Positions 12,030-23,965 are shown, counted from the stretch's first letter. The stretch is 64,000 nt of DNA from Axinella damicornis (GCA_963931865.1 OZ007508.1:1521961-1585960), one strand, 5' to 3'. Notes: a model not told the origin generated them from the sequence alone. Numbers and translations are program-made.

Positions 12030-13140
12030 TGTGTGGTGTTTGAGTAACACCACACAAGCATGCAACTTGCTGTGGGACCTTGTTGTGGTACTACGCTGTT
12101 ATGTAATAGAAGCTGCATTGTTATGTAACCATACCTGATTATGAGCATTTAGCTTCAAACGGTTATGTAACAAGATTTTTGCACTTACCGTGTGAAGGAG
12201 GACCACACACCTGCATGTCAATTGTAGTGAACTGTACGTACGAGCATTCAAATCAGAGTATGTATGTATGAGGTGGGAAGACGTGAGGAATGGTTTTGAA
12301 TAGGTGAGCTGTTTCCCCACCAGCTATGTGGTGTTACTCAACAAGCATTCATAGCGACTTGCTGTGGGACCTTGTTACAGTACATCTACACTGATGCATT
12401 GTTATGTAACCATGCGTGATTACGATCATTTAGCTTCAAATTGTTATGTAACAAGGTAATTATGATTTTGCAATTACCATCTGAGGGAGGACCACAGATG
12501 TTAATTGTAGTGAATTGTAGTGAACTGTACGTATGAGCAACCAAGTCAGTCTGCTGAAGTATGTATGTACGTATGAGGTGGGAGTAAGGCAAGTCATGAG
12601 GTATTGTTGAGCTATTTCCATACCAGGTGTGCAGTGTTACTCAACAAGCATTCATCATCGCACCTTGCTGTGGGACCTTGTTGCGGTACTCCTACGTTGT
12701 TACGCAACAAAAGGTGCATTCTTATGTAACCACACCTGATTATGAATGTTTGGGTTCAAACGGTTGTGTAACACGATTTATGTAGTTGGCATGTGAGGGA
12801 GGACAGGCGAACAAACACAATTCTTTGAGTCGTTCCGTTTAAGCTTGGGGAATTGTGAGAGTCCTGGGAAGGTGTACAAGAGTCTGAGTACTCACTGTTG
12901 TCCGTAATATCAGGTTTACGGTTGCTATGCGACAAGCATGCAACTTTGCTATTGTGCAGTACCTGCGTATGCTGTTAAGCAATAGGATGTGCATTCTTAT
13001 GTAACTACACAATGATTCTTATGTAACCACACAATCATGATTTAGAGGCTTTCTTGTGAAACCACATGTGATTGCGAGGCATTCTTGTGTAACCACATGT
13101 GGTTATGAACAATTTAAGTTCAAATGGTTATGTAACAAGG
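12030..13140. repeat. Tandem array, about 300-bp unit, four copies
   Basis: Each copy has ACTCAACAAGCATTC or a variant, then CTTGCTGTGGGACCTTGTTG, TTATGTAACCA..CTGATTATGA, AACGGTTATGTAACAAG, and GTGAGGGAGGACCAC. Copies begin near 12030, 12325, 12627 and 12912. The last is most diverged. Confidence 0.8.
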
Positions 13141-13400
13141 TTTAACGATTTATGCAGTTGGCATTTGAGGGAGATCATCCCAAGCTCAATGATTTGTATA
13201 GCTACCGTTTGTACTTCGCCTGTAATTGACCTTATTCTGCTAAATGAAATTCCAGGTTTCTGTTGCCATAACTCTTGTTCCCATTGATCACCGTGCAGAT
13301 AGGCTGCATCCAAGATTTGAAGTGCATTAGATGTATAGTGTCCAAGTTACAGCCTCTCAAAATTCAGGATTTCTCCATTGAGGCCCATACACAATTTTTC

Positions 13401-13420
13401 TACTGGAGGCGCCTCCAGTA
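13401..13420. repeat. Perfect 20-bp palindrome
   Basis: TACTGGAGGCGCCTCCAGTA equals its own reverse complement. It may be the collapsed centre of a foldback element or a dimeric protein site. Nothing flanking decides between these. Confidence 0.8.
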
Positions 13421-13903
13421 AAACAATTCTTGGATTTGTAGGGGGTTGGGTGCAAAGGGTTGTTGTTGTCATAGCTACGGAAACCTGGAATTTAATTTGC
13501 AATCTCTTGGGCTCATGCACCATGCTGGGACAACATACTTACATGCAGTCATAACAAACCCTTATCTTGACAACATAACAGACGCTTTGTCTGTGGGTAG
13601 TGATTGATTGATTGCCTGGAATATGGGATATAGTAGCGACCGGATGCCGCCATCCCTAATCGGTACACTCACTTTGGCGTCACACCATATATGGTCATGC
13701 TACATGTGGGCTCGTTCTAGTGATGAAGCACTTGTTCTGACGGACACATACGCTAGCCTCGTTACCAGGCCTACCCCATCGTCAGTTTAGCAAGTTCTGG
13801 ATCAGTTCATCAACCGGTCGGCTTGGTTTGAGCACTCTGCAGCTATTCAAGAGACTCCGAACGCTCTAGATACGTAGCTCTACTGCCAGTTTTAGACTTG
13901 GGT

Positions 13904-13998
13904 CCCCCCCTCCCCCTCCCCCTCCCCCTCCCCTCCCCCTCCCCCTCCCCCCCTCCCCCTCCCCCTCCCCTTCCCCCCCTCCCCCTCCCCCTCCCCCC
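13904..13998. repeat. (CCCCCT)n pyrimidine tract
   Basis: About 95 bp of nearly pure CCCCCT/CCCCT repeats. The minus strand is G-rich with runs of five or more G, so it could form G-quadruplex or triplex DNA. The Gly-rich frames here are simple-repeat translations. Confidence 0.95.
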
Positions 13999-14282
13999 AA
14001 CGTCCACCTGATGTCGTTCACGTGGTGAATGCTCCTGGGCTTCACCACTGTTCGCCATTCTTCTGCTCCCGTGCATTATTCTCAATGCAAACCGAAGCAC
14101 AAAAGAGAAGGTTGGCCTGGGACAGCCTCGTTCCCAGACCCACACGAAGTAGGGAAGTGACCTGGGAATGAGGCTACACGAGCAAGCTAGAGCCTCACAA
14201 TAGATTATCAAAGAGAGCAGAACACAAGAACACGTGTAGGTATTAGTCGTGTGGATTGCAGCAGCTGGCGTATGCAAATCCT

Positions 14283-14640
14283 CTACTCTATTCCAGCTGT
14301 GCATCTCTGGTAGTGCGCAATGATAATACGTATCAATGCGTATTATGTAACTGATTAAGTTAGGGATTGAGTGCGTGTTCCGAATTCCTTCATAAGCCAA
14401 CAAGTCTATTCCAGCTGTGCATCTCTGGTAGTGCACATTGATAATACATATCAATGCGTATTATGTAACCGATTAAGTTAGGCATTGAGTGCGTGTTCCG
14501 AATTCCTTCATAAGCCAACAAGTCTATTCCAGCTGTGCATCTCTGGTAGTGCGCAATGATAATACATATCAATGCGTATTATGTAACCGATTAAGTTAGG
14601 CATTGAGTGTGTGTTCCAAATTCCTTCATAAGCCAACAAG
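14283..14640. repeat. 118-bp tandem repeat, three copies
   Basis: Copies starting near 14283, 14401 and 14520 share TCTATTCCAGCTGTGCATCT, GATAATACATATCAATGCG and TTCCGAATTCCTTCATAAGC. They differ by only a few substitutions, so the array is young. Confidence 0.92.
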
Positions 14641-14983
14641 TGACTGGACAAATAGCATAAGAACGCTGTAACACTATAGCAGATTGTATAATACGATTGC
14701 TGGAATAGGTCACGATTACAAACATAATTCACACGCAATAAAAGGTATACTCACTTCCATGATATGAGTTAAAGTGAATAGATTCCTGGCATATTCACTG
14801 AAATAGCCCATTTTGGTCTGGTGTAACTGTGTTCGGAGATACACTTCAGTGTCGTGCCAGTACAACAGGCTATAAAGGTGTCCACGTTTCGAATAATACA
14901 ATCATGTTTAATTGAAGTTGCTACTTGATCAAGTGTCCTCATTGTGGAGGTGTCCTTACATTGAGAGAGAATCCAGTACCATT

Positions 14984-15064
14984 CTGGGACCAGCTGGGAT
15001 TCAAACCCAAGACCTCCTGAATACTGGTCAGAAGCTCATACCGCTGCATGAGCCACTGGGCCCA
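14984..15064 (-). mobile_element. tRNA-like SINE head (minus strand)
   Basis: Read on the minus strand, the segment has an A-box-like CAGTGGCTCATGCAGCGG and a B-box-like GGTTTGAATCC about 40 nt later, the spacing of a tRNA-type RNA polymerase III promoter. The arms do not fold into a convincing functional tRNA, so a tRNA-derived SINE or tRNA pseudogene is more likely. Confidence 0.55.
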
Positions 15065-15533
15065 CGGCAGGAGCAGCATACAGGTTGCATTGTGTGGAGG
15101 GCTGAACCGAGTCTCAACTGAGTCCCAACTGATTCTCTCTCACTCTCTAATGGCTGGACCAAGGTGTCCTTAATTCAGGACGTCCTACAAGAAGGTTCCA
15201 CTGTAATCCAATTAGCTACATACACTCCTAACCAAGCCATAATGTATAAGCTGAGGACTTAATATGTTTTGTCTGGGATTAATGACAGTACAAAGTGCGC
15301 CTAGCAACAACAATCAGGTCCAACATTATTCATGTTAATGAGCAGACTGGAGTTGTTGTTGTCACACAAATATCCTACAAGTGGGTTCCCTGGCGACTCC
15401 CCTTGGCATGCGTGCACGACATCACCGCCAATGTGGTAACCTAGTTTGCATAAGTGGCGAACCACTTAAGGTTAAGTGCTAGACACTTGAGAACATAAAC
15501 AACTGAGCTTTGATAAGGCTTTGCCATGTTTGG

Positions 15534-15602
15534 CTGGTGGCCGAGTGGTTAGAGCAGTCCACCGCTAATCACTAGGTTGCCGGTTTAAGTCTCGCCATAA
15601 CA
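15534..15602 (+). mobile_element. tRNA-like SINE head (plus strand)
   Basis: GTGGCCGAGTGGTTAGAGC resembles the A box of Ser/Leu-type tRNAs. About 35 nt later GGTTTAAGTCTCGCC resembles a B box. The following 100 bp have a body with CAGTCCTGGGG, somewhat like the element at 27977. A SINE is favoured over a working tRNA because the B box is imperfect and no clear acceptor stem is seen. Confidence 0.55.
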
Positions 15603-15844
15603 TACGTAGGAGATGTTTATTCCCTCTCTCTTCCCTAATAATGAGATGTTTCCGCCTGAAATAGTTTACGCTTTGTCCTCAGTCCTGGGGTACTGCTCCA
15701 TTTATGGAGATTGAGCTACGTACAGTAGAATATGGGGCCATATTCAACTGTCCGTATTCCACTGTTCCTGAGGGTATGAATTTTACTTGGTCGTGTTTCG
15801 TGAAATGTTTACATAAAATAATTATGTAGGCATAGTAGCTGCAT

Positions 15845-15980
15845 GTACGAGTCACTGGGTGTAACGCTGGAACTGAAACAAGTATCGGCATGCGAGTCAC
15901 TGGGTGTAACGCTGGAGCTGAAACAAGTATCGGCATGCGAGTCACTGGGTGTAACGCTGGAACTGAAACAGGTATCCATG
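15845..15980. repeat. 45-bp minisatellite, three copies
   Basis: GAGTCACTGGGTGTAACGCT and GAACTGAAACAAGTATCGGC recur every 45 bp. The unit is a multiple of three, so one + frame reads a 15-residue repeat across 15843-16028. It has no signal, domain or family similarity that I can see, so it is listed as a repeat and not a gene. Confidence 0.85.
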
Positions 15981-16058
15981 TACCTGGCTCAGAGAATCGA
16001 GGCCAGAAGTTCTATGCCTAGTAAGTAATTAAGTCGCTCAAAGACGGTCCCATGTATG

Positions 16059-16576
16059 TGTTCCGCGCAATTTAGGAATTTGCGCTATCTCGAGATTGCG
16101 CAGCGCATTCTCGGAATCCCGAAATTGCGTGCCAATCTCGAGATTGTGCAAACAATCCTGAGATTGCACAAACGTATTGCGCAATCTTCGAACTTTTGAC
16201 CTTAGCCATGTGGTTGACAGCTAGTGCGCTCGCGGGACGGAAAACCAGCAAGACCGTAGCACGTGAGAAGGGGCAGAAGATTATCCACAGACTACGGAAC
16301 GACCCCTTAGCAGATACCTGTGGTTCCTGATTCAAGTTTTTGGTGAAACAGCGGGGCTTTAGTCAGGAATCTCGAGATTGCACAATCTTGTCACTCCGCA
16401 ATCTCGAGATTGCGCAATCTTGTCACTGCGCAATCTCGAGATTGCGCAGTGTTGCTGCGCAATCTTCAGATTGTGCAGCAATATTGCGCAATCTCGAGAT
16501 TGGCACGCAATTTCGGGATTCCGAGAATGCGCAGCGCAATCTCGAGATTGCGCAAATTCCTAAATTGCGCAGAACA
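16059..16576. mobile_element. 518-bp inverted-repeat element with CAATCTCGAGATTG palindromes
   Basis: The outer roughly 90 bp of each end are near-perfect complements: left TTTAGGAATTTGCGC.., right GCGCAAATTCCTAAA. TATG flanks both ends (16055-16058 and 16577-16580) and may be a target duplication. Inside, the 14-bp palindrome CAATCTCGAGATTG or close variants recur at least six times, mostly on the right. The central 150 bp are unrelated to the palindrome. This looks like a non-autonomous transposon whose subterminal repeats have expanded. No transposase is present. Confidence 0.75.
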
Positions 16577-16749
16577 TATGTTTTTGTGCTAGGTAGGAAG
16601 GTAAGCCAGGTTCAGAATGAGGTACCAAAGGCGCGGGAGGTACTGCAGATATATCATAGAATCGGTAGATTCTATAATTATGCATTGATAGAGCAGGTCG
16701 ACATGCGATATAAATCTCAAGACCCTGCATGCAAACCTTCTCTGTATTG

Positions 16750-16798
16750 AAGATGCTGGGGTAACTTATCAAATCAAAATGAACTGAGCTGAACTGTT
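16750..16798 (+). mobile_element. SINE 3' end fragment
   Basis: GGGGTAACTTATCAAATCAA followed by a GAACTGAGCTGAACTG tail matches the 3' end of the SINE-like element at 27977-28240. It is therefore a truncated second copy. Confidence 0.6.
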
Positions 16799-16922
16799 TT
16801 TGTGGAATGTTGCATGATGCTGTGTGTTGCCACTTGTAGGTTGTTATGGTTACAAGAAAATATTTCTTCAGTATAATATTATAATTAGAGGACTGCATGA
16901 TGCCCTGTGTTGCCACTTGCAG

Positions 16923-16967
16923 GTTGCGGAGTACGTGAGGGTGGAGGAGGAGGCCAGAAAGAAACGG
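16923..16967 (+). CDS. SND1: SND1 45-bp micro-exon
   Basis: Fifteen codons reading VAEYVRVEEEARKKR, phase 0 on both sides. The exon is bounded by a CTTGCAG acceptor and a GTAAGA donor. It corresponds to the vertebrate SND1 helix ITEYLNAQESAKSAR just before the last strand, with the same length and conserved YxxxxExA spacing. Without the neighbouring exons it would be too short to identify. Here it fills exactly the gap between the exons at 11085 and 32418, which makes the call secure. Confidence 0.85.
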
Positions 16968-17479
16968 GTAAGAATGAGACATTGTTATTCCAACTGGGCA
17001 TATAGACTCCGGGGAAAACCCTAAAGAGGTTGAGTGCTAGCTACAGAAAGAAACTTGCGCCCATTCTATAATGCTGTGTCGACTGTTCTGCAAAGGATGA
17101 CTGGCTAGCTGGCTCACATCGGGCGCAGTTAATTACAGGTGCAAAAAGGGCAAGCAGAAGCTACAGAAAGCGTGTGGCAGTCGAGGTGGTGACCAGAAGG
17201 TCGAGATCCTGTGAGTGCTCGCTGTTGCTTCTTGCAAGAAACTTCCATCTTTTCTGAGATCTCCAAGATCCCCACTTCAATTGGTTGTCCAACGAATCAG
17301 TAGAGGTCCTTCTGTACATGTAAAGAAGGCTGTACCGGTAATCTTAACAACTATGGCGCTCGCACACGCGCTCTTCCAACAATTAATACCTATTTATGCA
17401 TCATGATTAGTGACTTCGATCCCCAGAGGTGGCCTGCTCAAAACGTTGTCCAGTCCAGTAAGGCTGCTATACACACTGG

Positions 17480-17714
17480 TTAGGCATCAATTACCTCAGT
17501 TACAAACCAGTACAATCTGGATCACTGGCAGTCTATGGTTCAATTGGCATCCCAAAGAGAAGACTCAGAAATTGCACAGGTCACTTATGATGACGTAGGT
17601 CCCAAGGGTGGCCACTTGGCACCAATCCAATAGGTATGTAAATACCAATTAAACCATAGGCTGGCAGTGATACTGGTTTGTAATTGGAGTTAATCTTGAA
17701 GTAATTGATGCCTA
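17480..17714. mobile_element. Foldback element with arms of about 65 bp
   Basis: TAGGCATCAATTACCTCAG..CTATGGTTCAATTGG on the left is complementary to CCAATTAAACCATAG..GTAATTGATGCCTA on the right. Arms are somewhat diverged. No target duplication was defined. Confidence 0.7.
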
Positions 17715-17749
17715 TCTTGTGCTCAAAGTACTATACGTATGCATGGCTT

Positions 17750-17965
17750 TGTGGGTTAATTGCTCGTGTATTGTTAGTTAATCAAGACTGGATCAGTTTA
17801 GGGTGTATAGGTTAACTTAATCAGGACAGGATGTTTTGGGGTTAACGTAACATCATTTTTGGGTGTACAGGGTTAATCATGACAGGATCATTTTATATTG
17901 AGGGTCAATTAATCAGGACAGGATATAATTATAGGACAGGATCATAAATTTGGACAGGATCATGA
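17750..17965. repeat. Degenerate minisatellite with ATCAGGACAGGAT core
   Basis: GGTTAATTAATCAGGACAGGAT and variants recur about seven times with irregular spacing, several preceded by GGGTGTA-AGG. Confidence 0.65.
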
Positions 17966-18513
17966 TTCATGACGTGCCTGTGAAAGCCTGGATGCCTGTC
18001 TCTGTATTTATTCCACACACGCACGTGGGGTTCATTTTAACGTCATATTCAGCTACTTCCTGTTATTGGTGTATTGGCTCCACCCCTTTCAGAATCATGT
18101 GACCTTCTTACATGGACAACTACCAGTTGTGCCGTGCACCAAGATGCATTGTATGCCACACAGGATAGTAGTTCATGAACGCCCTCTTGTTGCGGTCTGT
18201 TGTCACAGCTGGTGATTAGCGTAGGGTGCCATACTGTAGTGGCTCGTTAATACATAGGCACACACGCCTATATCTCCACAGGAAAGAACTATGCGCCTGT
18301 AAGTGAGATATGCTTAATTTCTAATGACATTCCTCAAATAGGAAATGCGCTTCATTTCGCTTTTTCCACTCAGTAGGATCAAAATGGCAGAATTTCGTAA
18401 GAAGACTTCAGCACTAGGTTGGACAAGAGTCAAGCCTGTGCTTAACAACAAATATACGCCTATGAGTGAGCTGCGCCATTATAGCGCCCAACTACGGTAT
18501 TGCACCAAATCAG

Positions 18514-19097
18514 TAGCCTCGTTCCCAGGCCGTCTGCCAGTTGCGCGCGCACCGCATACGTGACCTTTGAACCCTTGTCAGATAGCTGGCAGAAGGCCTG
18601 GTACCACTCCTACGTCATTTACAAGCAAAGTGGACACGGTTGTGACGTAGGTGGACACGGTTTCATGTAAAATGGCGGCGTGGCAGAAGTTCACGGGCTA
18701 ACGGCAGGTTTCCTAGCGAGTTATTGTTGGCTTTTACGCTACCGTGGTGGACTACTGGAGGCGTCAGGTATGGAACTCCTTGTTGTACGGTTGTAGTAGC
18801 CTAGGTAACTACAATAGCTTACATCTACAGTAGCTTACCAAGCGCTTGCTAAGACTTACGCCTGAGTAGTCAAACGCTGTATTGCCGTTAGCGCTGAGTT
18901 GGCATCAAGTTGCTGTCTTCGTGGTATCAATATGAACTCGAAAGCATACTTGTAGTCGAGTTGCTTCATAACCGTGTCCACTTTGCTTGTAAATGACGTA
19001 GGAGTGGTACCAGGCCTTCTGCCAGCTATCTGACAAGGGTTCAAAGGTCACGTATGCGGTGCGCGCGCGACTGGCAGACGGCCTGGGAACGAGGCTA
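18514..19097. mobile_element. 584-bp terminal-inverted-repeat element with 9-bp target duplication
   Basis: The ends TAGCCTCGTTCCCAGGC and GCCTGGGAACGAGGCTA begin inverted repeats of about 130 bp that stay nearly perfect through CAGATAGCTGGCAGAAGGCC and CTACGTCATTTACAAGCAAA. The element is flanked by an exact 9-bp duplication CCAAATCAG (18505-18513 and 19098-19106). Long inverted repeats with 9-bp target sites are typical of Mutator-like (MULE) elements. It has no transposase, so it is non-autonomous. The interior contains AAAATGGCGGC (near 18668), the consensus of a YY1 site at a start codon, hinting at a captured promoter or first-exon fragment. Confidence 0.85.
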
Positions 19098-19612
19098 CCA
19101 AATCAGCTGAATCCGGTTGCACTTAGACAAGGAATCCCCAATGTTTCCTCCTGCCAAACGGGAGTGGTGCGTGTGTTTACGTTCCTGCCTGTATGGCATG
19201 CAAGTTACGTCATGAAGACCGCATTTGTAGCATGATGGAAAGTGGTGTTGGCATTGACACTACGACTTCCGACACATGCCTGACACATACCTGCGGTGGA
19301 AGTCCACCTAGTTCATCTGTGTTGACATGGCGATCATATCCGCAGATACCATAATCATGTCACTATCGGATTGCCAGCACCTTTCCTGAGTGTTTCCAAT
19401 TTCAGATGCATTTCTCAGCACCAATCTTGAGGAAGCAATGTTGGGAATGGTGCAGTGAATATTGCCAAATAGCTTCACGTTCAGCTACTGATGCATCCAC
19501 ATCAGTCCGGTGCCAGGTAGCTCTCTGTGCAGAAGTCTGTGAGCTCTCTCCCTCTCATATCATTCGCATTAGCGTGGCGCAACTTTCCACCATCCAAGAC
19601 AGTTCTCTCTGA

Positions 19613-19629
19613 CCCCCCCCCCCCCCCCC
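19613..19629. repeat. Poly-C tract, 17 nt
   Basis: An uninterrupted run of 17 C. It is one of four long G/C homopolymers in the window. Confidence 0.97.
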
Positions 19630-20499
19630 TCAGTATGTATACTCAACGTGGACCTCCGTAATTTCTATGTGGAGAACTTGTGAGTCATGTGTGATAGATT
19701 TTGAATTTTAGTCATCCGTGGAAAGACGAAGGAGGTTAGCGGGAGGTCTGTGATCTCACCATATGAAAGTGCTTTGACAGCTTCACCAGAGAGATACTGA
19801 TCACAGGGCCAAGATTCTTGGGTGCTTAATGTGGACTGTTTGCTGATCCGAGGTTGTTCCAAACTTCACTCTACAAGTTCAACAGTCCCATTCCCATATC
19901 TCATTCCGGGATGATGTGCATGTGCCTTGCATTATCTTCTATGTGGTACAAGCTGACCGAGTTAAGTAGGTAAATGCCAGTCAAAAGTGACTTCACTATT
20001 TCTGAGATGAAATCCAAAGGGGTAGTTCCAACCACGAAAGAAAGGGTATAGAGAAAACCTGGAGCATGGTTTCTTCAAGCCTTACTAAACAACTACGTAG
20101 CAATGAGCCTATACAACTTCAACTTACTGCTACCCATAAACTCGAACTTCAAACAAACGTCTGTGGGTTCAGGAATCAGGGCCGATACTTCCCCCTAGAG
20201 AAACCTTGATCATTTAACGGAATGAAATCCTAAATGGTTTACCGCATGATGCCCTATGCCATTGGTCAAAGTGCGGATATACCTTGAAGCCCCCCTATTG
20301 TGAAACAATGTGATTATGTGGTAGTCAAAACAATGATGTATTATGCCACAGGCATTCCCTGGATCTAAACTTACCCAAAACCGTGATGTGAACTACATTA
20401 CTATCTGCAGTTTGAATCTCCAATCTGGGATGGTATCAGAGTCTGCTGGTACCAACCCAGACATTGTGGGGCAAGCGTGTGCAAGCTGCTTGTGTAGGT

Positions 20500-20675
20500 A
20501 GAAAGGGAAGCCATGCAGGATGATCATGAGGGCACCAAAGACAATAATACGTGTGGAACAACATACGAGACCACGAAGAAAGGGAAGCCATGATGAGAGG
20601 TACCTAAGGTGCAGGAGACAAAAGCGTGTAGACAAGGTAGAAAGGGAAGCCCTGTAGGATGAGGGCACCAAAGGT
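20500..20675. repeat. Degenerate repeats with AGAAAGGGAAGCC
   Basis: GTAGAAAGGGAAGCC..GATGAGGGCACCAAAG recurs three times, with inserted segments. The minus-strand frame here is a repeat translation. Confidence 0.6.
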
Positions 20676-21464
20676 TCAGGTGTTCTACAACTTGATTGGT
20701 GGCACTAACGTTTCAGGCAGCAAGAGTTAATTTTAAGTGCCTTCACTTCTTGCCCAGGGGCTGAATGTGTCCATGCGATTGGTTATATAATTATGTCAAA
20801 GCTATAACCTCTTCCACTGGTCACCATTTAGTTGTCCATTGTCCTCTTGGGCCTACCACCAGGTCTCCGGAAGCACATGACTGATGTCATCACTGTTACA
20901 GAGAATGCTCCCTTGAAGGTTGCTGTTCCACACCCTTATTTAATAGCTGAACTGCAATTGGATAGGTGGCTACCATATTGAGCAGGTAATCTTATCAGTT
21001 CCGTCAACGCCTCGAGACCCGCAGTAACGTTTGAAGCAGAAACCAAAGGCTGTGTGATACAGCAGTGTGATATAGCATCTAGATTTGATTATCTCACAAC
21101 TTCACATACCAGATGTGTGCTATAAGTAAGTTTGTTTACAGCAAACATTGTTGCTTAGCAACCAAAAGTGAATAGCATGAAGCAATGATATTGGGGTATG
21201 GCAATGGTTGCTATGGTAACTTACAGCTGATATCACTATACTACATAGGCTACTAAAATGATTTTAATATACCCATTACCTAGGCAACGCTTTGGAATGT
21301 TAATGTCTACTATGTAGTGTTGCCTAGGTAACAAGATAGCATATCTCTTGCTGGTGGGTGGTCTCACACATTGGTGTCTGACTACACCTAACAACCACTC
21401 AACCCTCAGGGATATATATTTGCACATTCTCAGCAGAATAGTCGGCACACTCTTGGTAGGGGAT

Positions 21465-21545
21465 GAAGAGACTGTACCCTCTTGGTAGGAGATTGAAGAG
21501 ACTGCACCCTCTTGGTGTGGGAATGAATAGTTGCACTCCTGGTTA
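21465..21545. repeat. Minisatellite, about 30-bp unit
   Basis: Three head-to-tail copies of ACCCTCTTGGTAGG-GATGAAGAGACTG, the last diverged. Confidence 0.75.
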
Positions 21546-22514
21546 GGGAAAAGATGTCCGCATAGATAAATAAACAGCCTCGTATATAGCATATACCATA
21601 TTCTGAGAAATCTGTCAATGGTTTTATTTGGCAATTCTTTGAATAAATGGCAGGCCAGACATGCACAAGGTGTGGCAAGATCACCTTGAATTTCAAGATA
21701 CAATGTACCTTCAAACCTCGCTGAGAAGGTCTTTGGAGAAGCGCCTACTCCACAGCCGATGAGCACTGTACAGGCTGCTGAGATATTCCTTGAACATTGC
21801 AGCCCACATACATATCACTGCCACAGCGTACCATCGTACACATCTTTGGCATTGCTGACCTCCCTCTTATAGACTAGCTGTTTGCTGATTGTAAGGCTTC
21901 AAATACCGCTGAAACGTGATGGCTGCGGACACAGCGATCCACTTCATACTCACGTTTCGTCCTGGGGCTTCTTGATCTCATGGAGTAATGATATCACACG
22001 GCTGCCCAGCGCCAGATAGGCGAATGAGGGAATTAGTGTCCTCTGTACTCCTTTGGTCTTACCGACAAACAATGTGCCGACAAATGATAGGAGACACCAT
22101 TGTCGGGATTCCAATTTCTTTGAAGAACCCAAATCACTTAGGGGACACTTGATTTTGGCGCTTATAATCGTATAAATTTGCAGCCACTTTTGTGCCTGAG
22201 GGTTAATTGGACTGTAGTATCTTTCAGGTAGACTCATAAGATAACAATACTATATTTTATAATTTTATAATAACAATACTATATTTTATAATTTTATAAC
22301 ATGGCAAAGCAATTGTTTGTCTTATCTGTACATGAATGACGTGTTCCGCCTCCAGTGGGCAGATGGTGTACATTATTGGTGTCTCTATACTCAATTTAGA
22401 CACTCCTTACCCTTGCTGAGTAACAACAGGAGGGTACCCAATCCACCACAATTGTGTTTCACCCTCATCAGCAAGGGTTGGTCCATTGTCTAGCCGTCTG
22501 CCCTAGTATTGACG

Positions 22515-22825
22515 TTGTCCATCTGTCGTCCATCTGTCCATCTGTCGTTGTCCATCTGTTGTCCATCTGTCGGGTGCCTTTGCAGATGCCAGTACAAGAT
22601 TGACATCTCGAACTTTGTAATCATACACTCAGTTAACATAACATGGCGAGACCTGCAGAGCAACGTCTGGTACATCCCGCTTACAATCCTAGCTGGGAGA
22701 GTGTTGCATTGTGATCGTCTGGTACATCCCCTTACAATCCTAGCTGGGAGAGTGGATTCTTGTTGCATTGTGATCAACGTCTGGTACATCCCCTTACAAT
22801 CCTAGCTGGGAGAGTGGATCATTGT
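22515..22825. repeat. Two adjacent minisatellites
   Basis: CCATCTGTCGT-type repeats (22518-22573) are followed by three to four copies of GTCTGGTACATCCCCTTACA..TAGCTGGGAGAGTG (22668-22825), partly separated by TTGCATTGTGATC. Confidence 0.85.
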
Positions 22826-23208
22826 GATTAGATCTAAGGCTCCAATGAATAGCCAATTATCTGTTCCTGAATGTACTATTTGAAGGGGCTAACAGAAGCC
22901 GATTATTTCGAAGGTGGAGCCCAATGTGCTTCACACGTGGTAGGCTATGCCAGACTGACTAGCGGAGAAATGGCCAGAGCCACCGACCAATAGTCATCCA
23001 TGAGAGTCACAAACTTTTACTACAGATAGCAAAGCCGCAAGTTGGCGAGCGTGAGTTGTCGGGAGTCACCCAGAGAGAGCTGAGCAAGCTGAGGCTAAGT
23101 GGCTGAGGCTCCACTGTCCACTGTAGATAACCTTTCACACCTGTCATTCCGGTTTCCTATGGCAACAATACTTCCAATGTTTGTCCATACAGTACGGTTC
23201 ACCATTAG

Positions 23209-23241
23209 CCTCGTTCCCATGCGGCCTGGGAACGAGGCTAG
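23209..23241. mobile_element. Minimal foldback element (TAGCCTCGTTCCCA family)
   Basis: TAGCCTCGTTCCCA and its complement flank only a 5-6-bp axis. The ends are those of the 584-bp element at 18514. This looks like an extreme internal-deletion derivative. Confidence 0.7.
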
Positions 23242-23628
23242 GTTCATCAAACATGTGAATATAACTTTTCAGTCTCATGTGTTGCTCTGTGCTTTGTCTC
23301 CTGCACCCTTGGTACCTTCTCGGCCTCGCTACCCATTCTTCAGTGTAGCCATCAACTCCACATAACATCATTGAACTTAGGGTTTTGTATGTTGTAGTGC
23401 ACATACCAGATTTACTGACAATCGCGGATCCAGCTAGACCAAACTACACTGGCTGTACGTCTGGTAGTTAACCATTCTGACCTCTGACCTCACTCGCACT
23501 CAGCGACGTTTGATTCTAAAATCAAAACGAGTCAGTGGTTAAATGCGTGCAGCTGCTCACAGTTGTCCCACAATGCCCTGCATTATATTAGCACAATACT
23601 TGCATATGTGCATGTTATGCCGACAGTT

Positions 23629-23965
23629 CCTGAGGGCAGTGTATGAAATACGTGACCGAGATGGTAGGCTTCAGTTGATTATGTCGTCCGCAGATGTGGC
23701 TACAGCCATAGTTGTTAACAAAATTGTCCGTGAGAAAGAAGTTCAGCATGGGCCGTCGCATGCATGCACAGCAGGTGGAATTGGTGATGTCAGTGTGCGT
23801 GGAAGGCGCTAGGAAGGACGTTGAAGCACGTACGTAATGTCATTATGCTGGGAGGAACGTGGATGTTGGGATTACAGTCTGATAACATCATCACACCTGG
23901 TAGACTGTGGGAAGGAGAAACGAATCCTTACGGTGATGTCAGAGCAATTTTGCCATATTAGGCAT
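23629..23965. repeat. Segmental duplication, copy 1
   Basis: CTGAGGGCAGTGTATGAA..GATGGTAGGCTTCAGTTG through GATAACATCATCACACCTGG and GCATCAGTGGAGCT is shared with 25836-26330 in the same orientation. The frame here looks faintly coding, but the two copies do not preserve it, so no gene is called. Confidence 0.75.

Larger units (their letters stand above)
11196..16922 (+). other. SND1: SND1 intron, 5.7 kb
   Basis: Starts GTACGT and ends TTGCAG. It contains tandem arrays (12030-13140 and 14283-14640), a long C-rich tract, SINE-like elements and a 518-bp inverted-repeat element. Open frames here do not resemble any family I know. Confidence 0.8.

Noticed and set aside
13843..14454. 203-residue minus-strand frame with Gly/Arg-rich part
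   Set aside because: Runs through the (CCCCCT)n tract and the 118-bp repeats; no family similarity and no splice logic.
15534..15602. Functional tRNA gene
   Set aside because: A and B boxes are recognisable, but the B box is imperfect and I cannot fold a proper acceptor stem; the body resembles a SINE.
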